Source: Stentor roeselii
Lineage: Eukaryota; Ciliophora; Heterotrichea; Heterotrichida; Stentoridae
Length of the DNA: 64,000 nt
Direction of reading: 5' to 3'
NCBI GenBank assembly: GCA_006503475.1
Contig: RSEH01000016.1
Coordinates: forward strand, 173,214 to 237,213
The translations under genes were made by a program, and so were the position numbers. A model generated the notes under the pieces. The model made no database searches, was not told the DNA's origin, and saw nothing but the letters and a program-made list of their open reading frames with translations. This document shows, one piece after another, positions 21,705 through 30,954 of the stretch (position 1 is the first letter of the stretch; every line of letters begins with the position of its first letter).

Positions 21705-23495
21705 ATGTGTGGCATCTTCGCTTATGTACTCTTCAAGAGTGGATTAGGCAGTTGCCCTACTTGTGGATGTACATGCGGGTCTAAAGGGATTTCCAAGAAT
21801 ATTGATCTCCGAAGAACTGAACTTCTAGAAAGCGGAAAGAAACTCCGCCATCGAGGACCTGACTGGAGTGGAACATTCAGTGAAAACAACTCCAAGCTCA
21901 GTATTCTGATGGTCCACGAGCGTCTCAGCATAATTGATCCCTTCGGTGGCAGCCAGCCTCTGATCCACGATCTGGGAAATGGGGAAAAAATAGTTCTCTG
22001 TGTGAATGGCGAAATATTTAATCATCAGTCAATCCGAGAAGAACTATCCGAATTTCCCTATTTGACCCAAAGCGACTGTGAAGTGATTCTTTCTTTGTAC
22101 ATAAAATATCGAGATAACATCCCAAAAGTCCTTGAAAGTCTTGATGGGCAGTTTTCTTTTGTTTTGTATGACTCTGAAAGAAATAAAATCGTCGCTGCTA
22201 GAGACCCAATTGGAATTACTAGTTTATATTATGCTAGAAATTTCAGTGAAAACTCTTTAGTTGTTTCTTCTGAAATGAAAGCTATTCCTTCTGAGTTCGA
22301 TATGGTTGAGCAGTTTCCTCCTGGATGTGTTGTACAGGTTATGGGTGATTTAGGGAGTTTTGAAATTTTTGATTATTATTCGAATAGCAAACAAGGGTCT
22401 TGGAAACTAAAGCACTTATCTCGATCAGGGCCCTTCATAAACCCAGAAAAATCAATCAACCTTGACTCCCTCTACTTAAAACTCCGTGAACTTCTAACAT
22501 CAGCCGTAAAAAAGCGTCTAATGACAGACGTTCCATTCGGCATGCTTCTAAGCGGTGGTCTCGACAGTAGTTTAGTATGCAGCATAGCAAGCAAGCTCTT
22601 AAAAGAGCACAGTATCCAAACCCCTTGGCAAGAAAGAATCCACACATTCGCAGTAGGCCTCGAAGGTTCTCCAGACCTAGAAAAAGCTTCAGAAGTTGCA
22701 GAATTTTTAGGAACTTTTCATCATTCCTTTAAATTCACTCTTCAAGAAGGTCTCGACGCTGTTCGCGACGTGATTTATCATCTTGAAACTTACGACATCA
22801 CCACAATTCGAGCAAGTATCCCAATGTACCTCTTGGCCCGTCGCATAAAATCAACAGGTGTTAAAATGGTGCTTTCTGGAGAGGGAAGCGACGAGATCTT
22901 AGGCGGTTATCTTTACTTTCTTAGCGCTCCTGACGACCTCGAGTTCAACAAAGAATGCCATCGAAGGACTGCTAATCTGAATAAGTTTGACTGTCTCAGG
23001 GCTGATAAGTCGACCATGGCCTGGGGCGTCGAAGGCCGATTTCCTTTCTTGGACAAGGACTTCATCGAATTCGCCATCGACCTAGACCCGCAGGTGAAGA
23101 AAAAGGACAACATCGAGAAGTATGTCCTTAGAAAAGCCTTCGATGTGAATGAAGCAGGTAAACCAGAGTACCTTCCTCATAACATTCTTTGGCGACAAAA
23201 GGAACAGTTCAGTGACGGCGTCGGGTATAACTGGATTAACACCCTGGTAAGTGTGGCAACAAGTAAATACACTGATGAAGAACTCGAACTTGCACAGAAA
23301 AAATTCACAGTCAACCCTCCACTGAGCAAAGAAGCGCTTCGGTATCGCGAGATTTTCGAGTCTATTTACCCGAAGCGAGAAAACACAGTTGATTACTGGG
23401 TTCCTAGAACTGACTGGGCAAATGTCGCAGCTGATCCCAGTGGTCGAGCACAGGCAGTGCATGAAAAGTCCTACAAAAGTTCAAAGGAAAATTAA
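21705..23495 (+). CDS. ASNS: Asparagine synthetase (glutamine-hydrolysing)
   Basis: Makes asparagine from aspartate, glutamine and ATP. 596 residues. The Ntn amidotransferase domain starts with MCGIFAY (Cys2 nucleophile), then LRHRGPDWSG and VNGEIFNH. The synthetase domain has the ATP pyrophosphatase loop SGGLDSS at 283-289, LETYDITTIRAS, SGEGSDE, and GRFPFLDKDF. The C-terminal part resembles animal ASNS (WRQKEQFSDGVG, YWVPRTDW, DPSGRA). Oddity: about 25 extra residues lie between the Cys2 strand and HRGPD, with a Cys cluster SCPTCGCTCG (Cys17, 20, 22, 24) that animal and bacterial enzymes lack. The gene is followed after 33 nt by the B-box/kelch gene. Confidence 0.95.
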   Translation: MCGIFAYVLFKSGLGSCPTCGCTCGSKGISKNIDLRRTELLESGKKLRHRGPDWSGTFSENNSKLSILMVHERLSIIDPFGGSQPLIHDLGNGEKIVLCVNGEIFNHQSIREELSEFPYLTQSDCEVILSLYIKYRDNIPKVLESLDGQFSFVLYDSERNKIVAARDPIGITSLYYARNFSENSLVVSSEMKAIPSEFDMVEQFPPGCVVQVMGDLGSFEIFDYYSNSKQGSWKLKHLSRSGPFINPEKSINLDSLYLKLRELLTSAVKKRLMTDVPFGMLLSGGLDSSLVCSIASKLLKEHSIQTPWQERIHTFAVGLEGSPDLEKASEVAEFLGTFHHSFKFTLQEGLDAVRDVIYHLETYDITTIRASIPMYLLARRIKSTGVKMVLSGEGSDEILGGYLYFLSAPDDLEFNKECHRRTANLNKFDCLRADKSTMAWGVEGRFPFLDKDFIEFAIDLDPQVKKKDNIEKYVLRKAFDVNEAGKPEYLPHNILWRQKEQFSDGVGYNWINTLVSVATSKYTDEELELAQKKFTVNPPLSKEALRYREIFESIYPKRENTVDYWVPRTDWANVAADPSGRAQAVHEKSYKSSKEN

Positions 23496-23528
23496 TAGTG
23501 ATTAAGGACTTTTTCATATTGATTATAA

Positions 23529-25001
23529 ATGGAAGCCACCTGCTTGAACTGTCACGAACTCCCTCGTGTTCGTTGTTTGTGTAAAGAATCAGACCAGATC
23601 TTTTGTTTGAAGTGTCTTTCTTCTCATCTTGGAGTACCTGGAGTAAGACATATCATTAAAGAATATCAGGAAAAAAAACCTCCTTCTTGCAATGAATGCA
23701 AAAGACAGGCTGACTTGGTCTGCATCTGTCAAAACTCAAAGTCGCTTCTCTGTCATATGTGCCTTGTCCCGCATATCAGCAAGAAACCTGAACTTCCTCA
23801 TTCAATCGAACCTTTAGTCGTCGACTCTTTAACTGAAGATGCAAATGACTTGAAAAAGTTCATCGAAAAGAAAAAAATCATTGAAACTCTTATTCAAAGT
23901 GCTAAAGAAAATCTTCAAACTATCGACTCCTTCGAAGCCTCTGTTGAAAAAGCCAGGCAAAATATTGAAAAAGCTCTGAAAGAATCTTTCTTAAAATGTA
24001 AAGAAAAAGCAAGACTAGCTCGAGAAAATATAGAAAAACTTATAAATGACCTGGAAACTAGAAAGTTTGTAAAAGGCGATGATGAGATTTTAAATCGCTG
24101 CTTTAATGAAGACCTGGCCTTGGTTTCAAAAGACTTTAAATTTATTCTTTCTCAGGTAAAAGATGATCAAGTTGTTCAGATTTTAGACTCTTTCGCGAAT
24201 CTTGTCGTCGTGAAAGACCCGTTCAAGTCGATTCCAACAATTTACCATATAAACCCAAAATCACATGAAATCTTCTTCGCGGACTCAGCTTCTTTGCAGT
24301 TCAACAAAGTCCCGTTTCCAGCAGGTCTTCATTTGAAAGAGCTCGGAGCCTGGTGCGAGGTCTCTGCAGGGAACTTGATTTATTGTGGAGGAAGTGTACA
24401 GGCAAGTTGCTCGAAAGAAACTTATGAGATTGATTTAATCAAAAATTGCTATAAGTCTTTAAAGCCGATGAATGAGGAAAGATGTCTTCCTGCGGTCATT
24501 AAAAAAGGTAAATTTGTTTATGTCTTTGGAGGGTATCAGGGGAAAATTAGCTTGAAAAGTGCTGAAAAATTTGATATTGTTGAAAACTCTTGGACTGATA
24601 TTGGAGAAATGGCTCATCCTCGAAGCGCCTTCACTGCCAGCAGCACTGAAAATCAGATATTTTTGGTTGGAGATCATCGAGATATTGAGTTTTTTGATGT
24701 TAGTAGAGGAGAGTTTGGAATATTGTCTTTGAAGCTTCAGGTTAATTTCAAATATTCGACTTCTTTTGTTTGCAATAAAAGGGTCATTGTTTTTCAAAAG
24801 GATAAGTTATGTGAGGGCGGCACTGATATGACTGAAACTAAAAATAGTAAAAATATTCCAACTGGGAACTGGTGGAGTCAGTTCAGCCCTGTTTTGTTTG
24901 AGAAGAAATTGATTTTTGGAAAGTATGATGATTGCTCTCTTTGGAGTTTTGATTTGGAGAAAAATGAAATTAAAAAAGTAATGAAATTCGGACTTACTTA
25001 A
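23529..25001 (+). CDS. B-box/kelch protein
   Basis: 490 residues. Two B-box-type zinc fingers fill the first ~95 residues (CLNCHELPRVRCLCKES...FCLKCLSSH and CNECKRQADLVCICQ...LCHMCLVPH). A coiled coil spans about 110-220, and a C-terminal kelch-like propeller has YCGGSVQ, YVFGGYQG and FLVGDHRD. There is no RING finger, so it resembles a RING-less TRIM plus kelch, a layout also present at 55602-56954. Probably a scaffold or ubiquitin-related adaptor. The start context is TATAAATG. Its TAA stop overlaps the TAA stop of convergent enkurin inside TTAA (24998-25001). Confidence 0.85.
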   Translation: MEATCLNCHELPRVRCLCKESDQIFCLKCLSSHLGVPGVRHIIKEYQEKKPPSCNECKRQADLVCICQNSKSLLCHMCLVPHISKKPELPHSIEPLVVDSLTEDANDLKKFIEKKKIIETLIQSAKENLQTIDSFEASVEKARQNIEKALKESFLKCKEKARLARENIEKLINDLETRKFVKGDDEILNRCFNEDLALVSKDFKFILSQVKDDQVVQILDSFANLVVVKDPFKSIPTIYHINPKSHEIFFADSASLQFNKVPFPAGLHLKELGAWCEVSAGNLIYCGGSVQASCSKETYEIDLIKNCYKSLKPMNEERCLPAVIKKGKFVYVFGGYQGKISLKSAEKFDIVENSWTDIGEMAHPRSAFTASSTENQIFLVGDHRDIEFFDVSRGEFGILSLKLQVNFKYSTSFVCNKRVIVFQKDKLCEGGTDMTETKNSKNIPTGNWWSQFSPVLFEKKLIFGKYDDCSLWSFDLEKNEIKKVMKFGLT

Positions 25002-25810
25002 TATGTGGTGTCTACAAAGACGAAAGGTTTCTCCAGCAATGCCAAGTCTTTCTCAATCTGAGCCAATTCCTTCTCACAATTTTCCTTCTTCCTCTTCAAC
25101 CCTTGAGTATCAGGTTTCCTAATATGCGTAATAGTTTGATACTCCTTATTCACAGTCTCCCATTTCTTCTTCAAGCCATCCTTCAAAGCATCAATTTCCT
25201 CAGCAGACATCAGAAACTTTTGTCTATCCTCCTCATCAATCTGCTCCTGTTTAAGTTGCTTTAAAGTATTATACTCTTCCTCAATATCATTTTTTACTTT
25301 CTGTAAATACTGAGGCACTTTTCCATAAGTCTTCTTCTTCAACGGGTCTTTCGCCTCTTCTTCTTTTTTCGCCGGTTTTAAAATAACTTCAACTGCATTT
25401 GAAACAATGAAATTTTTCTCAGTTTTCAGTCCTAAAATCGGAGCCTCGTCCTTTTTCGGAACAGCAGGTTTTCGGTCTTTTGATGCGGATCTTTCGAATT
25501 TAGTGGCCTCTGGAAGAACCATCGTTCCTGTGCCTTTCTTTTTGAATGAGTCTGGAGAAGGCTTGAGTTCGCCTTTAGGTTTGCCGAAGTGAGCTGAAAC
25601 TGAGTTGTTTTTGTGAGCTCCATCGAAATTTGAATAGTCACCTGCCATGTTGTTGCACTTTTTTGATGTCGTTCCAAGGCTGTTTGGGTGTTACCAGAAG
25701 GTGCTGTAGGTCGGGGGAGTGTCGTGAGGGTATTTTGATTTATGCATCTTTGGCTTTGGTGGAGGAATGTATTCTTTAGGGATCAGGTTGTATATTGACT
25801 CTTCTTCCAT
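24998..25810 (-). CDS. ENKUR: Enkurin (ciliary microtubule protein), one 15-nt intron
   Basis: Axonemal protein; in animals enkurin lies inside doublet microtubules and binds calmodulin and TRPC channels. Exon 1 is 25695-25810 and exon 2 is 24998-25679. The intron 25680-25694 reads GTAACACCCAAACAG on the minus strand and gives an in-frame TAA if kept. The spliced start MEEESIYNLIPKEYIPPP matches the conserved enkurin N-terminus (ESIYNLIP...PP.P). FGKPKGELKPSPDSFKKKG, DRKPAVPKKDEAPI, NFIVSNAVEVI and the C-terminal enkurin domain (EEIDALKDGLKKKWETVNKE) follow. 265 residues, the usual length. Without the first exon the protein would lose its diagnostic N-terminus. Confidence 0.92.
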
Positions 25811-26091
25811 GATGTAACTGTTAAATTATTAAACGTTTGAACTGGAGATTAAGTTATGGAAAGATGAGGAAGGAAGATGAGGAAGTTTAGGGTGTTAGTG
25901 ATTTGATTAGTGGATAAGGAGGAGGTTAGTTAGGGGAATTAATTTATTAGAATTGTTTGAAGTTATTGAATATTAAGGTGTAGGAGATTATTTTTTGTGT
26001 TGGAAAAGTGTGAACCAGAAAATAATATTGCAGCTTGGTCTAAATAAATCATCACTAATCAAATCAGATGATTTCTTAGTAGAATTAATAA

Positions 26092-26508
26092 ATGGGAGAA
26101 GTAGCAGAAAAGTCAAAGTGGCCATATCTTTTTAAAGCTATTAGTTTTTTGGTTGGGGCAGGTTTGCTAGTTGTCGGAGTACTTGATGTACTAGGCTTTA
26201 CGATGAGTGACCCGATTACAATAGTGCTTCCAATATACTACATGTAACCTATAAATAGTCTTTTCGGGATATTGATCATCGCTGCCGAAGTTCCTCTAAA
26301 GTTTGTATTGATCCGGTTTCTATTTATCCGAAACCTATTCGGCCGAGGAGTGTTTTACATAATGTAAGATCCAAATAGAGTTGGATTTTTATGCCTGAGA
26401 AACCAGATTTACCAATACATAATGGGAGGGTTCTTACTTTTCATTGGACTTTGCTACATCGTAATGTTCTTAGCGTGTAAGGGCAGAAAGGACATAACCC
26501 ATCCATAA
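26092..26508 (+). CDS. COPI-associated/TVP15-like membrane protein, two 15-nt introns
   Basis: A 128-residue, four-span membrane protein that is visible only after removing two tiny introns: 26244-26258 (GTAACCTATAAATAG) and 26364-26378 (GTAAGATCCAAATAG). Both would give TAA right after the donor if retained. Exons are 26092-26243, 26259-26363 and 26379-26508. Diagnostic stretch: YYILFGILIIAAEVPLKFVL followed by IRNLFGRGVFYIIVGFLCL, as in the COPI_assoc/TVP15 family of Golgi and late-endosome membrane proteins. The start context is AATAAATG. It is divergent from enkurin, with 281 bp between starts. Family assignment is by motif memory. Confidence 0.8.
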
Positions 26509-26603
26509 AGTAATTAGATTTAAGAAAGTTTATTCATCATTATCTTCAACAATCTAATAATCAACCGGGAATCGCTATTCTATTAGAAATTGCATCAACA
26601 GAC

Positions 26604-27026
26604 ATGAATTCTCAGACATTTCGTGAAAGATTTAAAGATAAACTAGAAAAAATACAGAGAGATGGGTCGTTTAAGATAAAAGAGAACTATGCGATTTTAA
26701 AAGAAACTCTTCCTGCGAATAAGTATCATCAGATATATCGGACTGAATCTAGGGGAAAGTATGGAAAGGTAAACAATCCAATCATCGGGAGATCAATCGA
26801 AAGAATTGACTCTTTGATCTCCGAGACAATTGGAAACATACCGCTTCAAAAGAAACTGTTGAAGTTAAAGTCAGAATCCTGCCTAAACCTCTACACCCAG
26901 CACTCCTCTCAAGACCATAAAAAGCCAAACCCAGAGCGATTCCAAAGAAAAATCAGTAAACTTCCATCCCTGATCCCAAAGCTAAACCTAAAACGCAAAT
27001 ATTCCTCTAGACCCGAGTGGAATTAA
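26604..27026 (+). CDS. Hypothetical basic protein, 140 aa
   Basis: Lys/Arg-rich, probably mostly helical or disordered, with no recognised domain. It sits between the COPI-associated gene and a small CFAP97-like gene in the same direction. The stop codon is followed at once by the 52-bp tandem repeat (27021 on), so its last codons are the edge of that array. Codon composition varies along the gene, as elsewhere in this window. Confidence 0.55.
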   Translation: MNSQTFRERFKDKLEKIQRDGSFKIKENYAILKETLPANKYHQIYRTESRGKYGKVNNPIIGRSIERIDSLISETIGNIPLQKKLLKLKSESCLNLYTQHSSQDHKKPNPERFQRKISKLPSLIPKLNLKRKYSSRPEWN

Positions 27027-27217
27027 TAAAATCATTAAAATTATCGAATTACCCATCAAAAGACCCAACTACAATTAATAAAATCATTAAAATTATCTAA
27101 TTACCCATCAAAAGATCAACTAAAATTACTAAAATCATTAAAATTATCTAACTACCCATCAAAAGACCCAACTACAATTAATAAAATCATTAAAATTATC
27201 TAATGATCCATCAAAAC
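27021..27217. repeat. Tandem repeat, ~52 bp x nearly 4, ending in a start codon
   Basis: Unit starts AATTAATAAAATCATTAAAA, then TTATCTAATTACCCATCAAA and AGACCCAACTAC. Copies begin at about 27021, 27073, 27124 and 27176 (periods 52, 51, 52). The last copy differs by carrying CTAATGATCCATCAAAAC, in which ATG (27203) starts the next gene; the earlier copies have CTAATTACCCATCAAAAG. The array looks like a duplicated promoter/start region of the downstream gene. Confidence 0.85.
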
Positions 27218-27721
27218 TTCATCAGTGAATGGAACAGGCAATTTTCTCTAAAAATCCACAAAGAAAAGTTGAAAACCATAAAAAACCGTGAACCAAAAAC
27301 AATAAACACTTCTCTCGAGACTTATTCAAGTATCCGCAAGTCAGAAGCAGAGCGTTCACAAAAGATAAACCGAGAAAACAAGTTACTTTTCAACCGTCTT
27401 TTATTCATCTCCGAAAGAAAATCATCTCCTTTACTGACATCCTCTACTCCTCCATCAAAAACTCTAACAAATCGCTACAAAAAGCAAGAATCCGAAAGAA
27501 TCATTCTTGAGAACCAGTCATTGCTGAACCGAATCTCAATCAACAATTCTCCCCTTTCAGTGAAAAAATTAATGAAAGACTATAAAATGAGTGAAGAATA
27601 TCGCGAACGTATTTCTAAGAAAAGTCTTCAAGATCGAATAAAAAAAGCTGTGAATTCAACGATCAAGCCATCAATCACTCGTCCAAAGGGAGAGGAGAGC
27701 AAGACTGAAGATTCGACATGA
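27203..27721 (+). CDS. CFAP97 (hemingway)-like small protein
   Basis: 172 residues, basic. Two copies of a motif of the form I-x-x-EN-x-x-LL-x-R-I/L (KINRENKLLFNRLLFIS and IILENQSLLNRISINNS) resemble the CFAP97/KIAA1430 domain, whose members are cilia-associated. The first is the closer match. The start codon lies in the last unit of the upstream 52-bp tandem repeat. Its TGA stop is 6 nt from the stop of the convergent SPATA4-like gene. Alternative: an unrelated coiled-coil protein. Confidence 0.6.
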   Translation: MIHQNFISEWNRQFSLKIHKEKLKTIKNREPKTINTSLETYSSIRKSEAERSQKINRENKLLFNRLLFISERKSSPLLTSSTPPSKTLTNRYKKQESERIILENQSLLNRISINNSPLSVKKLMKDYKMSEEYRERISKKSLQDRIKKAVNSTIKPSITRPKGEESKTEDST

Positions 27722-27727
27722 TTAACT

Positions 27728-30094
27728 TTAACTAAATATCGTGGCCATCGGCGACTTGCCGTAGATTTCTGGATATTTTTCTTGAAAGTTCTTGACCATC
27801 ATTCTGACGAAATCTTGAATCATTTTAACACTATTTTCATAGTAAAGACCTTTCATCAGTCCTTCAGCTGAGGCCATGCTGTTAGGTTCTTCATTGGTAA
27901 AAATAAAGCAAAGAGCTTTCAACAAGATTTCTTTACTTGCGACGAGACAAGTTTCATAAGTTTCACTTGCAGTGAAGAACTTTTTAAGTATCTCCTGAGC
28001 TTTTTCACAGACTTCAGGTTCACAAAGCGCGACACACAAATGGTCTTTGATCTTCTCGAACACTTCCACCCAGACAGCTTTTTCATCAAATTCGCTTCGA
28101 ACACAGGCATATAAAATATCAATATGAGCCTCTTCTAGATTCTGAAGATTGTTATTTCTCACATTGTTCGCCAGGGCAAGAGCGACAGTGGAACTCTTCC
28201 AAAACAAAGGACATCCTTTAATTTTATATCTTTGAGTACTCGTTCCAAATACTAAAGTCGTCTCATCAATCAAAGTTTGTGTCTGTGATTCGTCAGGCAC
28301 TTCTAAAAGTGTTCTTCGGAAGTCATCTCGAATGACTAAAAAACACTCAACATACCTATCTGCAAGTTCAGGGTACTTATGAAGAGCTGGGGCGATATAA
28401 ACCAGTCCAATTCTCAAAACAGTTTTATTTTCCTCAGGAAGAAAGACAGAATAAATAATTTCTTTTAAATTGTAAATAGTTTCAGAAGTCCCACTGTCAT
28501 CAGAAGAGTTATCAATAAGAGAAAGTAAAGACCCAGCGCATTGTAAGACCTGTCCTCGGACTTCCCACCATTTATCCTGCGCGAGAAACCGCAACTGGGG
28601 GACTATTGAAAGGACTGGGACATGGTTGAGGACTGAGATGTTGCTGAAGATTGCAAGTGCTGCAGTCCTCACATATGCAGAAGGATGCTCTAGTCCGAGT
28701 AGTCCGTAATAAATGAAGACGTCGTGCAGGTCCTCGTTGTAGTCCTTGTCGTATTTGATGAAAACTGCGAGGCACTTCACTAGCTCGTGGTAACCTGGAA
28801 GCACCTCGGATAACTTCTGGATTCCTCGAATCCGGACTTGAGGATCTGATACTATGAAAGAGTAAAGCAAATGGCAGACTACTTCTCGCTTTCCTTGGTT
28901 TTTTAACATTAAGTCAGATGATCTTCGAAGAACGTATTTGAAAAATAAAGTCTCCGTACCTGAAGGGTCTAAACTTGACATTTTTTCACCGATTAGACAA
29001 AGAGTCTCCATTAAATGTAAAAATTGGTCTGAACCTACTGAAAGACGCTCGAAAGCGGGGAAGGATAAGGAAAAGAGCATCCAGAACTCGTGAGATATTT
29101 TTAGGCAGATGTCGGCTATTATGGAGGTTTTTTTGTTTAGGAAATCGAAGAAGGCTGAGGTTATTTCGGGTGATATGTTTTCTATGTTTTGGAAGAAGTA
29201 CTTACCTAGGTCTGAAGCCTGCAATCCTTCAGCCAAATCACTCTGATTCCTCTGTGTGAAATTCAAGGCATCAGTCATAAGATCACTCATAATCTCCACA
29301 ATAGGTTTATTGACCGAGTTAATCAACTCATAATTATTAGAATGAGCATGTTTGATAGCAGTTTCAGGTCCACGAGCACTTGCCGAGAAGCTAGGTTCAT
29401 TCATACTTTTCTGCATGCTCATACTTTTCGTAGCCCTCATCTGAGCCACACTGCGATCAATAGGTTTAACTTCCACTTCCCTAATTTCAATTCCCTGCAT
29501 TTGCCTCAAAGCGACCTTATCCATCTGTCTTGTATTCCCATGTGGAAGTTTCCTTAAATTACTTTTAACATCTCCAGGCAAAGGAACATCATCAGTTTCA
29601 CTGACTTCCTCCGCAAACAACTGATGAGTCTTCGACTGAACCGACTTAGCATCATCTTTTCCATAAACAGTCGGCGCGAAGCCAGTCTTCGGATGAGGCC
29701 TAGGCTGTACAGGAGGTTCTTCGACAGGTTTTTTCGTGAGAAACTCATAAATTTTCTTTAAAATCTTAGAAGCGGCATCAGGAGCCGAGTAAATCACAGG
29801 GTCCCAGTCACTTTTATAGATATTCACGTTTTCTTTACGAAAGAACTTCTCCAGAAGGCCCCAGTTGCTGAGTTTAGCTGCAATGCTCTGGCCTGTGTCG
29901 TAACTGTGCATTTTGATTTCCTTTGGGAAGAACTTGGAAAAAATCTCAGCGACTAAGAAACCATTTGAAAAATCTCGACGAGGATTTTTCACTGAATAAG
30001 CCAGGTCTAGACTGTGAAGCCATTTCAGAACTTCTCTTGGAACTGTACCCATTTTTATATTTAAGGGACTATTGAGATTGTGTTTGAAGGACAT
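27728..30094 (-). CDS. SPATA4-like CH-domain protein with helical repeats
   Basis: 788 residues. The N-terminus (about 17-120) is a CH_2-type calponin-homology domain very close to sperm protein SPATA4: REVLKWLHSLDL, RRDFSNGFLVAEIFSKFFP and SNWGLLEKFF. A charged disordered region follows (about 125-250). The rest (about 260-780) is all helical and looks like armadillo/HEAT repeats (for example LEHPSAYVRTAALAIFSNIS, LRFLAQDKWWEVRGQVLQCA). SPATA4 in animals has only the CH part, so the fusion is a protist-type architecture. Likely axonemal or microtubule-associated. The start is 69 bp from that of divergent CAPZB. Confidence 0.82.
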   Translation of the reverse strand: MSFKHNLNSPLNIKMGTVPREVLKWLHSLDLAYSVKNPRRDFSNGFLVAEIFSKFFPKEIKMHSYDTGQSIAAKLSNWGLLEKFFRKENVNIYKSDWDPVIYSAPDAASKILKKIYEFLTKKPVEEPPVQPRPHPKTGFAPTVYGKDDAKSVQSKTHQLFAEEVSETDDVPLPGDVKSNLRKLPHGNTRQMDKVALRQMQGIEIREVEVKPIDRSVAQMRATKSMSMQKSMNEPSFSASARGPETAIKHAHSNNYELINSVNKPIVEIMSDLMTDALNFTQRNQSDLAEGLQASDLGKYFFQNIENISPEITSAFFDFLNKKTSIIADICLKISHEFWMLFSLSFPAFERLSVGSDQFLHLMETLCLIGEKMSSLDPSGTETLFFKYVLRRSSDLMLKNQGKREVVCHLLYSFIVSDPQVRIRGIQKLSEVLPGYHELVKCLAVFIKYDKDYNEDLHDVFIYYGLLGLEHPSAYVRTAALAIFSNISVLNHVPVLSIVPQLRFLAQDKWWEVRGQVLQCAGSLLSLIDNSSDDSGTSETIYNLKEIIYSVFLPEENKTVLRIGLVYIAPALHKYPELADRYVECFLVIRDDFRRTLLEVPDESQTQTLIDETTLVFGTSTQRYKIKGCPLFWKSSTVALALANNVRNNNLQNLEEAHIDILYACVRSEFDEKAVWVEVFEKIKDHLCVALCEPEVCEKAQEILKKFFTASETYETCLVASKEILLKALCFIFTNEEPNSMASAEGLMKGLYYENSVKMIQDFVRMMVKNFQEKYPEIYGKSPMATIFS

Positions 30095-30163
30095 GGTATT
30101 GACTTTGAAGTGATTTGTTTGGGTTTAATAGTAAAGATTTAGAATAGAAAAAAAAAGGTTATA

Positions 30164-30949
30164 ATGAGTGAAATTCTGACCTCTAGCTTGACTCTTATGA
30201 GAAGGTTGCCCCCAGCTTTGAGTGATAAAAGTCTAGCTGGTCTAAACCGCCTGATCGACAATCCAGAAGTAGTAGACCAAGTATGTCAACGTGTGGACAA
30301 GCCACTGAAAATCAGTCAATGCCTTCAGACAGGTGGTGATTTTATTCTATGCGAGTACAACCGTGACGGCCGTAGCTACCGTTGTCCTATTTCCAACCAA
30401 TACCAGCCAGCGACATCAGAGGCCTTCCCATTACGTGACCCTCTTCGTCGTTTAGAAGTCAAAGCAAATGAAGTGTTCAACGAGTACCGTCGTCTTTACT
30501 ATGAAGGAGGAGTTTCCAGTGTTTATTTCTGGGAAGTAAGTGGAACAGCCTTCGCATGCGCCTTTCTCATAAAAAAAGACTGTGACCCTGGTGAAGGAAT
30601 CACTAATGCCTCTTGGGAAAGTTCGAACCTGATCCAGGCGGAATTCGACAGCCAGTCAAAAGCAGTTCGTTTCAACATCACTTCAACAGTCTACTTGGCG
30701 ATCAACAGCGAGCAGGCCTCTTTCGGAGGGCTTAACTTAAGCGGAGCACTTACAAGACAACAACAGGAACATAAGCCTTGCTCGGACCTTTTCGCTGAAG
30801 GGAACGTTTATCACATGATCGCCTTGGTGGAAAACATGGAAAGTAAACTGAGAGGCTCGCTTGACATGATTTATATTAGCAAGACTCAGGAGATACTTGA
30901 CAGGACTAGACATGTTGATGTTCAGAAGTCGAGGGTGAAACTAGCTTAA
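30164..30949 (+). CDS. CAPZB: F-actin capping protein subunit beta
   Basis: Beta subunit of the heterodimer that caps actin-filament barbed ends. 261 residues, close to the usual ~270. Conserved stretches: LMRRLPPALSDKSLAGL, FILCEYNRDGRSYRCP, RDPLRRLEVKANEVFNEYRR, YYEGGVSSVYFWE and FNITSTVYL. The alpha subunit is not in the window. Start context TATAATG. The TAA stop lies 5 nt from the stop of the convergent UBTD gene. Confidence 0.97.
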   Translation: MSEILTSSLTLMRRLPPALSDKSLAGLNRLIDNPEVVDQVCQRVDKPLKISQCLQTGGDFILCEYNRDGRSYRCPISNQYQPATSEAFPLRDPLRRLEVKANEVFNEYRRLYYEGGVSSVYFWEVSGTAFACAFLIKKDCDPGEGITNASWESSNLIQAEFDSQSKAVRFNITSTVYLAINSEQASFGGLNLSGALTRQQQEHKPCSDLFAEGNVYHMIALVENMESKLRGSLDMIYISKTQEILDRTRHVDVQKSRVKLA

Positions 30950-30954
30950 TAGAC

